DNA of 5,251 nt from an uncultured Ellagibacter sp. (GTDB lineage Bacteria > Actinomycetota > Coriobacteriia > Coriobacteriales > Eggerthellaceae): positions 1 to 5,251 of the forward strand of contig CAKUIV010000135.1 in the NCBI GenBank assembly GCA_934661105.1, in the 5' to 3' direction. The notes below the pieces were generated by a model, which saw only the letters and a program-made list of their open reading frames with translations, did no database searches and had not been told where the DNA came from. Every line of letters begins with the position of its first letter. Position 1 is the stretch's first letter. The translations under genes were made by a program, and so were the position numbers. Positions 1 to 5,132 of the stretch are shown here, in pieces.

Positions 1-77
1 CGCGCGAACATCGCGAGTTGGTGGACGAGGTCCTTGCGAAGGCGAACGCACAGCTTAAGGGTCTAGCGACCGTATAA
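1..77 (+). CDS. C-terminal end of an unidentified protein (partial)
   Basis: The third forward frame is open from the window edge to a TAA stop at 75-77. It gives about 24 residues ending EVLAKANAQLKGLATV, a charged, helix-like tail typical of a real C-terminus. The first forward frame also runs open to a TAG at 64-66, but it reads as a Trp/Arg-rich string that looks less like a protein; the second stops at 57. The gene is convergent with the minus-strand tcyP gene. Too little is present to name a family. The stop codon sits inside a 10-bp tandem duplication. Confidence 0.5.
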   Translation, partial: REHRELVDEVLAKANAQLKGLATV

Positions 78-87
78 GACCGTATAA
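68..87. repeat. Perfect 10-bp tandem duplication over a stop codon
   Basis: The unit GACCGTATAA occurs twice in direct succession (68-77 and 78-87). The first copy carries the last two codons and TAA stop of the partial gene; the second lies just after it. This looks like replication slippage or an insertion/excision scar. Because the stop is in the first copy, the duplication does not change the protein. Confidence 0.8.
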
Positions 88-143
88 AGTAGAAGAGAGA
101 AGCCGAAGAAGCATTTCGGACGCATTCGAAGAGCCAGAGTCGA

Positions 144-316
144 AAAAAGTGGTCACAGATTGCCGATATGCGTCCTGAAACCAGCCTTCGAGGCGTTGAA
201 TCGCCTCGATTTCGCATTTTCGCGGCATCGAGAGAGCGAATCTCGCTTGAAAACACCCATTTCCGAGCCTGAAAGCATACCTGGCGACACATATCGATAA
301 TCTGTGACCACTTTTT
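144..316. repeat. MITE-like element with 31-bp terminal inverted repeats
   Basis: The left arm (144-174) and right arm (286-316) are inverted copies matching at 28 of 31 positions, with a shared core AAAAAGTGGTCACAGATT. The interior is 111 bp and holds two further hairpins: TCGAGGCG/CGCCTCGA with a 6-nt loop at 188-209, and AGCGA/TCGCT at 235-247. No credible gene is inside; short minus-strand frames cross it, but they have no recognisable family and are interrupted by the repeat structure. Each arm ends outward in a run of T when transcribed out of the element, so it could also end transcription in both directions between the convergent genes. I see no clear target-site duplication. Whether it is a multicopy non-autonomous element or a single local structure cannot be told from one copy. 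Confidence 0.6.
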
Positions 317-325
317 GGGATTTGA

Positions 326-412
326 GGCTTTCGATGGAGCCGTTTGAGCAAAAAAGCGGGGATGCAGCCCGTTTGGGTCGCACCCCCGCTTGCCGGAGCC
401 TCATCGAAAGCC
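326..412. repeat. 11-bp inverted repeat enclosing the tcyP terminator
   Basis: GGCTTTCGATG at 326-336 is the exact reverse complement of CATCGAAAGCC at 402-412. The pair brackets the intrinsic terminator at 350-391, so a tcyP transcript reading through could fold a second stem outside the terminator hairpin. A GGAGCC hexamer also occurs in direct orientation at 336-341 and 395-400. Confidence 0.6.
350..391 (-). terminator. Intrinsic terminator of tcyP
   Basis: Read on the minus strand, a 12-bp stem (380-391 with 354-365; one G-U pair) closes a 14-nt loop that contains a further CCC/GGG pairing, and is followed by six T (complement of the A run at 350-355). It begins 28 nt after the tcyP stop codon. 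Confidence 0.88.
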
Positions 413-419
413 GCTTCGC

Positions 420-1829
420 CTATTCTTCCGCAGACGCTCCGCTGATGCGCGCGTCGAGATTGTTGAACGTGTCGCGATCGAGTGTTTTGTTTACATTCGC
501 CGAGGTCACACCGGCGACCATGGAGTCGCTCACGTTGAGCGCGGTGCGGCCCATGTCGATAAGCGGCTCAACCGAGGCCATAAGGCCCACGATCTCGATC
601 GGCAGACCCATCGTTCCAAGCACGATAAGGCTCGCGAAAGTGGCGCCTCCGCCAACACCCGCAACGCCGAACGAGCTGATCACGATAACGGCGATGAGCA
701 TGATCACCCACGACGGGTCGAACACGTTGATGCCGACGGTCGGCGCGATAAGGGTCGCCATCATAGCCGGGTAAATGCCCGCGCAGCCGTTCTGGCCGAT
801 GGACATGCCGAAGCTCGCAGCGAAGTTCGCCGTCGCCTCGTCGACGCCGAGCGCCTTGGACTGCGTCTCGATGTTCATCGGCAGAGCGCCCGCGCTCGTG
901 CGCGACACGAACGCGAACGACAGAACCGGGAACGCCTTCTTCAGGTACGTGAGCGGGTTCACGCGGTTCACCGCAAGGATGATGAGGTGCACGATGAACA
1001 TCGCGACAATGGCGACGTAGGAGAAGATGATGAACTTGCCCAGGTCGACGATCGCGGCGAAGTCGCTCGTGGCCATGACGTTCGCGATCAGCGCCATAAC
1101 GCCGTAGGGAGTAAGTCCGATGACCATCTTCACGATGCACATCACGATGCCGTAGAGGCTGTCGATGATGCGGCGGAAGAGATCGGCCTGCTCAGAGTCG
1201 CGATTGCGAAGCTTCAGGTAAGCCAAGCCCACGACGGCCGAGAAGATGACCACGGCGATGGTCGAAGTGGAACGCGTGCCCGCCAAATCGGAGAACACGT
1301 TCGTGGGGATGAACGACAGGATGGTCTGCGGGATCGTGGTGTCCGCCACCTTGTCGGAGCGCGACTGCAGCGCGTCCATCTTGGACGCATCGACCGTGCC
1401 CTGCGTGAAGTCGGCGCCGGCCAGGCCCGAGAACGCGATGGTCGCCCAGCCGAACACGGCGGCGATGGCGACGGTGCCGAGAAGCACCGCGAGCACCGAC
1501 ACGCCGATCTTGCCGAGGTTCTCCGTCGCCTTCGTGCGCGTGAACGCGCCAACGATGGCCACGAAGATGAGCGGCATCACGAGCATCTTGAGCAGGCTGA
1601 TATAGCCTGTGCCCACGAGCGACATCCAATCGAGCGCGCATTTCGCCGCGTCGGAGCCGCGTCCCATCACAAGCTGCATCGCCACACCGAGCACGACACC
1701 CATGCCGAGCGCAGAGAACACGCGCACCGTGAACGACAGCCCTTTCCCCTTCATGAATCGCAGCACCGCCAAAAGCGCCACGAAGACCACCAGCACAACG
1801 GCGATCTGAACCCCCATTTCGAACGACAT
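420..1829 (-). CDS. tcyP: L-cystine symporter TcyP (DAACS family)
   Basis: This is a 469-residue polytopic membrane protein of the dicarboxylate/amino-acid:cation symporter family. It resembles the TcyP/YdjN L-cystine importers over nearly its full length and matches their usual size of about 463 residues. Visible family signatures, in order, are hairpin-1 SRTSAGALP (309-317), GQNGCAGIYPAM in TM7 (345-356), hairpin-2 GVAGVGGGATFASL (388-401), and EPLIDMGRTALNVSDSM in TM8 (421-437), where substrate-contacting Asp425, Arg428 and Asn432 fall. GQNGCAG, in place of the NMDGT of glutamate carriers, favours cystine over glutamate or C4-dicarboxylates. I chose the ATG at 1827-1829 because a GAGG sequence lies 9 nt upstream and the predicted promoter leaves a leader of about 40 nt; an upstream TTG at 1865 would lie almost on the transcription start. 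It is followed by a strong terminator. The fold and subfamily are clear; substrate is from family resemblance. Confidence 0.9.
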   Translation of the reverse strand: MSFEMGVQIAVVLVVFVALLAVLRFMKGKGLSFTVRVFSALGMGVVLGVAMQLVMGRGSDAAKCALDWMSLVGTGYISLLKMLVMPLIFVAIVGAFTRTKATENLGKIGVSVLAVLLGTVAIAAVFGWATIAFSGLAGADFTQGTVDASKMDALQSRSDKVADTTIPQTILSFIPTNVFSDLAGTRSTSTIAVVIFSAVVGLAYLKLRNRDSEQADLFRRIIDSLYGIVMCIVKMVIGLTPYGVMALIANVMATSDFAAIVDLGKFIIFSYVAIVAMFIVHLIILAVNRVNPLTYLKKAFPVLSFAFVSRTSAGALPMNIETQSKALGVDEATANFAASFGMSIGQNGCAGIYPAMMATLIAPTVGINVFDPSWVIMLIAVIVISSFGVAGVGGGATFASLIVLGTMGLPIEIVGLMASVEPLIDMGRTALNVSDSMVAGVTSANVNKTLDRDTFNNLDARISGASAEE

Positions 1830-1875
1830 ACCCCGTCGCCTCGCTTTCTTGATGATTCTCGTCAAACGAGCCGAT

Positions 1876-1904
1876 ATTATCGCCTTACAAACCTATAAGT
1901 TCAA
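1876..1904 (-). promoter_or_regulatory. Probable sigma-70-type promoter of tcyP
   Basis: On the minus strand TTGAAC (1899-1904) is followed after exactly 17 bp by GATAAT (1876-1881). This predicts a start near 1869 and a leader of about 40 nt to the tcyP ATG. The -10 box overlaps an 11-bp perfect palindrome CGATATTATCG (1872-1882). Confidence 0.65.
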
Positions 1905-1908
1905 TAGG
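1892..1908. promoter_or_regulatory. Candidate operator dyad over the tcyP -35 box
   Basis: CCTAT (1892-1896) and ATAGG (1904-1908) form a perfect inverted repeat with a 7-bp spacer, covering the predicted -35 hexamer. A repressor bound here would block RNA polymerase. The AT-rich ATAGG-type half-sites recall the style of Rrf2-family sites such as CymR, the cysteine-responsive repressor of cystine uptake in Firmicutes, but that link is inference. Confidence 0.35.
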
Positions 1909-1940
1909 AAATATGGGAAATTCGAGAGTTTCGGCGGACC

Positions 1941-2648
1941 CTAATCGGTCAGATACCTCGTCGAAGCCGCCTCACCGAGGCTGAAGAAGCCATCTTCGTA
2001 GCGCACATGCGTAACGCTCGCGTTCTCGATCTTCACCGGGTCGTTCACGCGCGCGGGATCGAGCAAATACATAGTCGAGCGGATGACGAACGAGTGCGTG
2101 ACCACAAGCACGTTGCCGCCGCCTTCCCGCACCATGCGACGTGCAACGTCGCCGTAGAACCCGCGCAAACGGGTCGCGATGTCCGTCCAACCCTCGGCCT
2201 TGCCCGAGGTGTCGTACCGCTTGATGGCATCGGCCGTTTCGGGAAGGCGGGCGTTGAGCTCCTCGAAGGGCATGTCGCGCCCGAAGCCTTCGTTCAGCGC
2301 ATCGCGCATGCAGGTGCCCGGACGCGCCTCCAAATCGCCGTAGCACCACTCGCGAATACGCGCGTCTTGCATGCGCGGCGGCACGGCAAGCCCCGGCGCC
2401 TCTTTCGCGCGCGCCGCCAAAAGCTCGTCGAGCGTTTGAACCGCACGGCCCAAATCGCTTGAATACGCCGCTTTGAATTCAACTCCCGCCCGAGCAAGGC
2501 CTCGCCCGCATGCTCGAGCATCGCGCACGCCGGCCTCGGTCAGCGGCGCGTTGCACCAACCTTGCACAAGGTGGTTCAGGTTGTACTCGGTCTGCCCATG
2601 ACGAACGATATAGAAGACGACGGGGGCATTTTCGTTGGCGGAATGCAT
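1941..2648 (-). CDS. Histidine phosphatase superfamily protein (phosphoglycerate-mutase-like)
   Basis: This 235-residue cytoplasmic protein has the full catalytic set of the histidine phosphatase (branch 1) superfamily. RHGQTEYN at 16-23 carries the nucleophile His17 and Arg16; YSSDLGRAVQT (62-72) supplies the second Arg at 68; IREWCYGDLE (98-107) contains the likely proton donor Glu100; VVTHSF (182-187) holds the second His185. Length is within the usual 200-250. The family includes cofactor-dependent phosphoglycerate mutases, GpmB-like and CobC-like phosphatases and many small-metabolite phosphatases; the substrate cannot be assigned here. The ATG is 12 bp after the stop of the upstream cell-wall gene, so the two are probably co-transcribed; the ribosome binding site is weak (GAAAG), which fits translation coupled to the upstream gene. 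I see no convincing terminator in the 111 bp before tcyP, so some read-through into tcyP is possible. Confidence 0.88.
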   Translation of the reverse strand: MHSANENAPVVFYIVRHGQTEYNLNHLVQGWCNAPLTEAGVRDARACGRGLARAGVEFKAAYSSDLGRAVQTLDELLAARAKEAPGLAVPPRMQDARIREWCYGDLEARPGTCMRDALNEGFGRDMPFEELNARLPETADAIKRYDTSGKAEGWTDIATRLRGFYGDVARRMVREGGGNVLVVTHSFVIRSTMYLLDPARVNDPVKIENASVTHVRYEDGFFSLGEAASTRYLTD

Positions 2649-2660
2649 GCTCGCGGCTTT

Positions 2661-3788
2661 CTAAAGAATACGGTAGCTCACCGTGCGCACGCCCCAGTCG
2701 TTGCATGACGAGAACCCGAACGCCTTCCACACGCCGGGCTGGAGATCGAGCGCGCGACTGCCGCCGCCCATGTAGCCGTAGTCGTTGATCGTGGCGTACA
2801 CCGTGGTTCCGTTGTAGGAAATCTGCACAGTGCGCCCCAGGTAGCTCGTGTAGTTCGCCCACGACATGGGAATGGCGACGCCCATGGAGTAATCATCGCA
2901 CACGTCGCCCGTCGCAGTGGTGCCCGGATTGGGGGTGTAAGGATCGGTCGAGCCGCCGTAGGCGGAAGCGGCGCCCGTCTGCCAGCCCGCGCTGTTGCTC
3001 GGCGAGTCGTTGTTGTTCGAAGGCGGGTCGGGATCGGGGTTCGGAGACACCGGAGTCGTGTCGGGAACGACCTCCTCGCGCGTGGTGGTGTTCGCCTTGC
3101 TCGACACCTCTTCCCCACTTGTTGCATTCACCTGGTCGTTCATGCTTTCGGCCTGGGTCTTGAGCGCCTCAAGGCGTGCGGACTCGGCCGCGGCGTCCTT
3201 AGCGGTCTGAAGCTTCGCCTCGGCCTGCGAGACGACGCTTTGAGCCTCCTGCTTGGTTTGATCGAGCTCCTTGAGCGCACGCTGCTGCGAGTCCTTCTGC
3301 TTGTTCAGCTCCTGGGTAATGCCGTCGAGCGTCGAAACGCGTTCCTTTTGGGCGGCCACCTCGTCGGCCTGCGATTGCAAGATGGCGTTCGCATACGTGA
3401 TGTTGCGCGTGAGCTCCTCGAACGAACCGGATTCGAGCACAAGCGTGAGCAACGACTCGACCGATGGCGAGCGGTACTCGTTGCGCGCCGCCATCCCAAG
3501 GGCATCACGGCCGGCGATGACCGCCTGCTGGGCATCGAGCGCCTCGGAAGCCGTGCTGTCGATTTGCTGCTGAATGGAGGTGAGTTCGGAATTGATCTTG
3601 TCGTACTGGGCGGAGATGTCCTTCATACGCGCCTCGGCCGCGTCGAGCGCGGACTGGGCGTCGGAGACGTCGTCGGCAAAAGCCGGCGCTGGGGAGAGGG
3701 AGGCAGCCAAAGCGACGCTCGCCATACAGGAGCAGAACCTGCACGCGAATCGCTTCGCCTTTTCAATCGCGCACGTGCGCTTTCTCAC
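2661..3788 (-). CDS. Secreted coiled-coil protein with C-terminal RlpA-like double-psi beta-barrel
   Basis: The 375-residue product begins with a basic n-region and hydrophobic stretch and a likely signal-peptidase site AFA|DD after residue 38. Residues about 40-218 are rich in Gln, Ala, Glu and Lys and form a long coiled coil; the middle part, SLLTLVLESGSFEELTRNI (112-130), resembles the N-terminal domain of PcsB/CwlO-type peptidoglycan hydrolases. A Thr/Pro/Asn/Asp-rich linker follows (about 219-268), and a roughly 105-residue C-terminal domain with TINDYG (333-338) and ALDLQPGVWKAFG (346-358) matches the RlpA/expansin-like double-psi barrel, where Asp336 aligns with the conserved acid. Cys297 and Cys362 could form a disulfide. 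The likely role is binding or cleaving peptidoglycan outside the cell, perhaps controlled by the coiled coil. GTG at 3786-3788 is preferred because AAAGGA lies 5 nt upstream and only this start gives a charged n-region; ATG at residue 22 would not. Four Cys in residues 6-21 are unusual, and no lipobox is present. First gene of a probable two-gene unit. Confidence 0.82.
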   Translation of the reverse strand: MRKRTCAIEKAKRFACRFCSCMASVALAASLSPAPAFADDVSDAQSALDAAEARMKDISAQYDKINSELTSIQQQIDSTASEALDAQQAVIAGRDALGMAARNEYRSPSVESLLTLVLESGSFEELTRNITYANAILQSQADEVAAQKERVSTLDGITQELNKQKDSQQRALKELDQTKQEAQSVVSQAEAKLQTAKDAAAESARLEALKTQAESMNDQVNATSGEEVSSKANTTTREEVVPDTTPVSPNPDPDPPSNNNDSPSNSAGWQTGAASAYGGSTDPYTPNPGTTATGDVCDDYSMGVAIPMSWANYTSYLGRTVQISYNGTTVYATINDYGYMGGGSRALDLQPGVWKAFGFSSCNDWGVRTVSYRIL

Positions 3789-3793
3789 CGAAT

Positions 3794-3799
3794 TCCTTT
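3794..3799 (-). promoter_or_regulatory. Shine-Dalgarno site supporting a GTG start
   Basis: On the minus strand AAAGGA is placed 5 nt before the GTG at 3786-3788. It is the strongest ribosome binding site near this gene and decides for the GTG over the internal ATG at codon 22. A small hairpin (CCGCC/GGCGG, 3806-3826) lies just upstream of it. Confidence 0.7.
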
Positions 3800-3849
3800 C
3801 GCCAGCCGCCAGATACGCGTCGGCGGGCGCAACACGCGTCCAGCCAACG

Positions 3850-3872
3850 AAAAACGTCCCCGCGGGGACGTT
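3850..3872 (-). terminator. Terminator-like hairpin upstream of the cell-wall gene
   Basis: Bases 3853-3872 are a perfect 20-bp palindrome, AACGTCCCCGCGGGGACGTT. It can fold as an 8-bp stem with a CGCG tetraloop and is followed on the minus strand by a T run (five in all, two of them in the stem). This is the form of an intrinsic terminator. It lies 64 bp before the GTG start of the cell-wall gene, not after a gene, and 376 bp downstream of the galU stop. It could end galU transcripts, end an unseen small RNA, attenuate the downstream gene or protect the 5' end of its mRNA. Confidence 0.6.
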
Positions 3873-3883
3873 CCATGCATCTC

Positions 3884-3912
3884 AGTATGACCAAAGAGCG
3901 CGCCGACAACAA
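3884..3912 (-). promoter_or_regulatory. Possible promoter for the cell-wall gene
   Basis: On the minus strand TTGTTG (3907-3912) and CATACT (3884-3889) are separated by 17 bp. Match to consensus is moderate. The predicted start near 3877 would put the hairpin at 3850-3872 at the extreme 5' end of an mRNA with a leader of about 89 nt. Confidence 0.35.
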
Positions 3913-3934
3913 GCGAATACACGAAAATCGCTTG
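3910..3934. repeat. 7-bp inverted repeat at the putative -35 box (candidate operator)
   Basis: CAAGCGA (3910-3916) and TCGCTTG (3928-3934) are perfect inverted copies with an 11-bp spacer. The left arm overlaps the putative -35 hexamer, a usual position for a repressor or activator dimer. No regulator can be named. Confidence 0.4.
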
Positions 3935-3960
3935 CCGTGTTCCAAATCGACGGTTTTTCC

Positions 3961-3995
3961 CGCCCTTCACGCCCTTTCAGGCGTTATCGAGGGCG
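3961..3995. repeat. Two-part stem-loop
   Basis: An outer 6-bp stem (CGCCCT 3961-3966 with AGGGCG 3990-3995) encloses an inner 5-bp stem (ACGCC 3969-3973 with GGCGT 3980-3984) and a 6-nt loop, with an asymmetric internal loop between. The form suits a folded RNA. There is no T run on the minus-strand side, so it is not a terminator in that direction. Confidence 0.4.
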
Positions 3996-4026
3996 CAGCT
4001 TTGAGAGAAGAAGAGATGCGCGCCAT

Positions 4027-4065
4027 AAGATACGCCCCATATCGTATGAATAGGGGGCGTATCTT
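4027..4065. repeat. Perfect 12-bp inverted repeat with 15-bp spacer
   Basis: AAGATACGCCCC at 4027-4038 is exactly inverted at 4054-4065. After one mismatch a further 3 bp can pair (4040-4042 with 4050-4052), leaving a 7-nt loop. It is the strongest hairpin in the gap, but neither side has a proper T run, so it is more likely a protein-binding dyad or a structured RNA stem than a terminator. Confidence 0.6.
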
Positions 4066-4211
4066 GACTGCGAGTCGAATCCAACGAGGGCGTACGCCGG
4101 AAAAACGTGTTTTTCGAACATATGAGGCCATTTTTCCTGCCGCAAGGTGGTTCCGGCCCTCAAGAAACCTGCTTCCGCCCTTGAGCATCGCGTCCGACAC
4201 GGCCCGCGCCC

Positions 4212-4244
4212 CGCGCTTCAGACGCAGACCGCGCCCGAAGCGCG
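4212..4244. repeat. 8-bp inverted repeat just after galU
   Basis: CGCGCTTC (4212-4219) and GAAGCGCG (4237-4244) are perfect inverted copies with a 17-bp spacer, beginning 4 bp after the galU stop codon. It could protect the 3' end of the galU mRNA, but without a T run I do not call it a terminator. Confidence 0.4.
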
Positions 4245-4248
4245 AACC

Positions 4249-5061
4249 CTATGCGTGTTTGCGCTGGTAGAGCACGTTGTTGGTCTCGAGCCAGCTCTCG
4301 ACGGTACCGGTATCGAAACCGTCTTCCGGATCGATCACGAGCGCGTACATCTCCTCTTCCTTGAGCACCGCATCGAGCGCATCGGTGAGCTGGATTTCCC
4401 CGCCCACGCCCGGTTTCACGTCGGCGAGAAGCTCCATGACGCGCGGGCTCAAGAGATAGCGCCCGAACACCGCCAGGTTCGACGGCGCGTCTTCGAGCGC
4501 CGGCTTCTCGACGAGGGAATCGACCTTCCACACGTCGTCGGTCTGCTTTTCGCCCGCGATAATGCCGAAACGATGCACCTGGTCGTCGGGAACGGGCATA
4601 ACGGCGATGACGCTTGCCCCACCGTGCTCGTCGGAGACCTTCTGCATCGCCGGCAGCATCTTGTTGTCGGGCACGATGACGTCGCCCAAAAGCACGTAGA
4701 ACGGCTCATCGGCGGTTTTTTCGTGAGCGCAGTAGATCGCGTGCCCAAGCCCGAGCGGCTCCTCCTGGTACACGTAGCTCACGTTCAAGTTGCCGACGCG
4801 CTCCACCTCGTCGGCGTAGGCGTCCTTGCCGCGGGCGCGCAGCGTCGCGACGAGCTCCGGATCGGGCGTGAAGTGATCCTCGATGGCCCTCTTGCTATGG
4901 CTGTTGATGATAACGACCTCGTCGGCCTTCGAGGCCAAGCCCTCCTCGACCACGTACTGGATCACCGGGCGATCGACGACGAGCAGCATCTCCTTCGGCT
5001 GAGCCTTCGTCGCAGGCAGAAAACGGGTGCCGAGGCCGGCTGCGGGAATAAGCGCCTTCAT
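4249..5061 (-). CDS. galU: UTP-glucose-1-phosphate uridylyltransferase GalU
   Basis: The enzyme makes UDP-glucose and diphosphate from UTP and glucose 1-phosphate in the cytoplasm, feeding envelope glycan, glycolipid and galactose pathways. The 270-residue product begins at once with the nucleotide-binding signature: AAGLGTRFLPATK (7-19) followed by PKEML (22-26). Further family marks are LLGD with metal-binding Asp127, VEKP with Lys187 (185-188), GGEIQLTDAL (220-229) and GFDTG (248-252). It is slightly shorter than many bacterial GalU proteins (about 290-300), mainly at the C-terminus, with no sign of damage. ATG at 5059-5061 has GAAAGG 8 nt upstream. Its upstream neighbour on the same strand is tRNA-Ala, whose terminator ends only 29 bp before this start. 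Glucose-1-phosphate thymidylyltransferases share the fold, but the EIQLTD and VEKP context fits GalU. Confidence 0.92.
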   Translation of the reverse strand: MKALIPAAGLGTRFLPATKAQPKEMLLVVDRPVIQYVVEEGLASKADEVVIINSHSKRAIEDHFTPDPELVATLRARGKDAYADEVERVGNLNVSYVYQEEPLGLGHAIYCAHEKTADEPFYVLLGDVIVPDNKMLPAMQKVSDEHGGASVIAVMPVPDDQVHRFGIIAGEKQTDDVWKVDSLVEKPALEDAPSNLAVFGRYLLSPRVMELLADVKPGVGGEIQLTDALDAVLKEEEMYALVIDPEDGFDTGTVESWLETNNVLYQRKHA

Positions 5062-5090
5062 AGCAAGTACCTTTCTTCGTAAATGCCAAC

Positions 5091-5124
5091 AAAAAACGCC
5101 GCTGGTTTCTACCCAGCGGCGTTT
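5091..5124 (-). terminator. Intrinsic terminator after tRNA-Ala
   Basis: On the minus strand a perfect 12-bp stem (5113-5124 with 5094-5105) with a 7-nt loop runs into six T (complement of A5091-5096; three of them lie in the stem). It starts 8 nt after the tRNA 3' end. Confidence 0.9.
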
Positions 5125-5132
5125 GGTTTACG

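Larger units (their letters stand above)
3789..4248. other. 460-bp structure-rich intergenic region without a convincing gene
   Basis: Open frames here (for example 3875-4270 on plus, 3967-4200 and 3785-3970 on minus) show no family resemblance and lack the strong third-position GC bias of the neighbouring genes. What it does hold is a series of inverted repeats: 3853-3872, 3910-3934, 3961-3995, 4027-4065, a GGCGTACGCC palindrome at 4089-4098, GAAAAAC/GTTTTTC at 4100-4115, and 4212-4244. It may be a long regulated leader for the cell-wall gene, an unrecognised RNA gene, or decayed sequence. I could not match it to a riboswitch class I know; the conserved sequences of ydaO (c-di-AMP) and GEMM (c-di-GMP) riboswitches, often found before cell-wall genes, are not visible. 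Confidence 0.6.

Noticed and set aside
55..404. Two minus-strand frames of 98 and 83 codons across the inverted-repeat element
   Set aside because: They run through the terminal repeats and hairpins, have no recognisable domain, and the longer overlaps the end of the partial plus-strand gene. They are best explained by the repeat itself.
1830..1865. Upstream TTG start for tcyP adding 12 residues
   Set aside because: The predicted promoter puts transcription start near 1869, leaving no room for a ribosome binding site before this TTG; the extra residues (KKARRRG) are absent from TcyP relatives as I know them.
390..1898. 502-codon plus-strand frame opposite tcyP
   Set aside because: It is antisense to a clearly identified transporter and reads as His/Arg/Asp-rich low-complexity protein, the usual shadow of a high-GC gene.
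3789..3970. c-di-AMP (ydaO) or c-di-GMP (GEMM) riboswitch before the cell-wall gene
   Set aside because: Such riboswitches are common before actinobacterial wall hydrolases, but their conserved core sequences are not present on the minus strand here.
4100..4115. GAAAAAC/GTTTTTC as a galU terminator
   Set aside because: The stem is AT-rich and the two-base spacer is too small for a full hairpin loop; it lies 134 bp after the gene.
3875..4270. 131-codon plus-strand frame in the structure-rich gap
   Set aside because: Arg/Pro-rich, crosses several inverted repeats and runs into the 3' end of galU; no domain or ribosome binding site.
4147..5082. 311-codon plus-strand frame opposite galU
   Set aside because: It mirrors galU codons and has no family resemblance of its own; galU has all its signature motifs.
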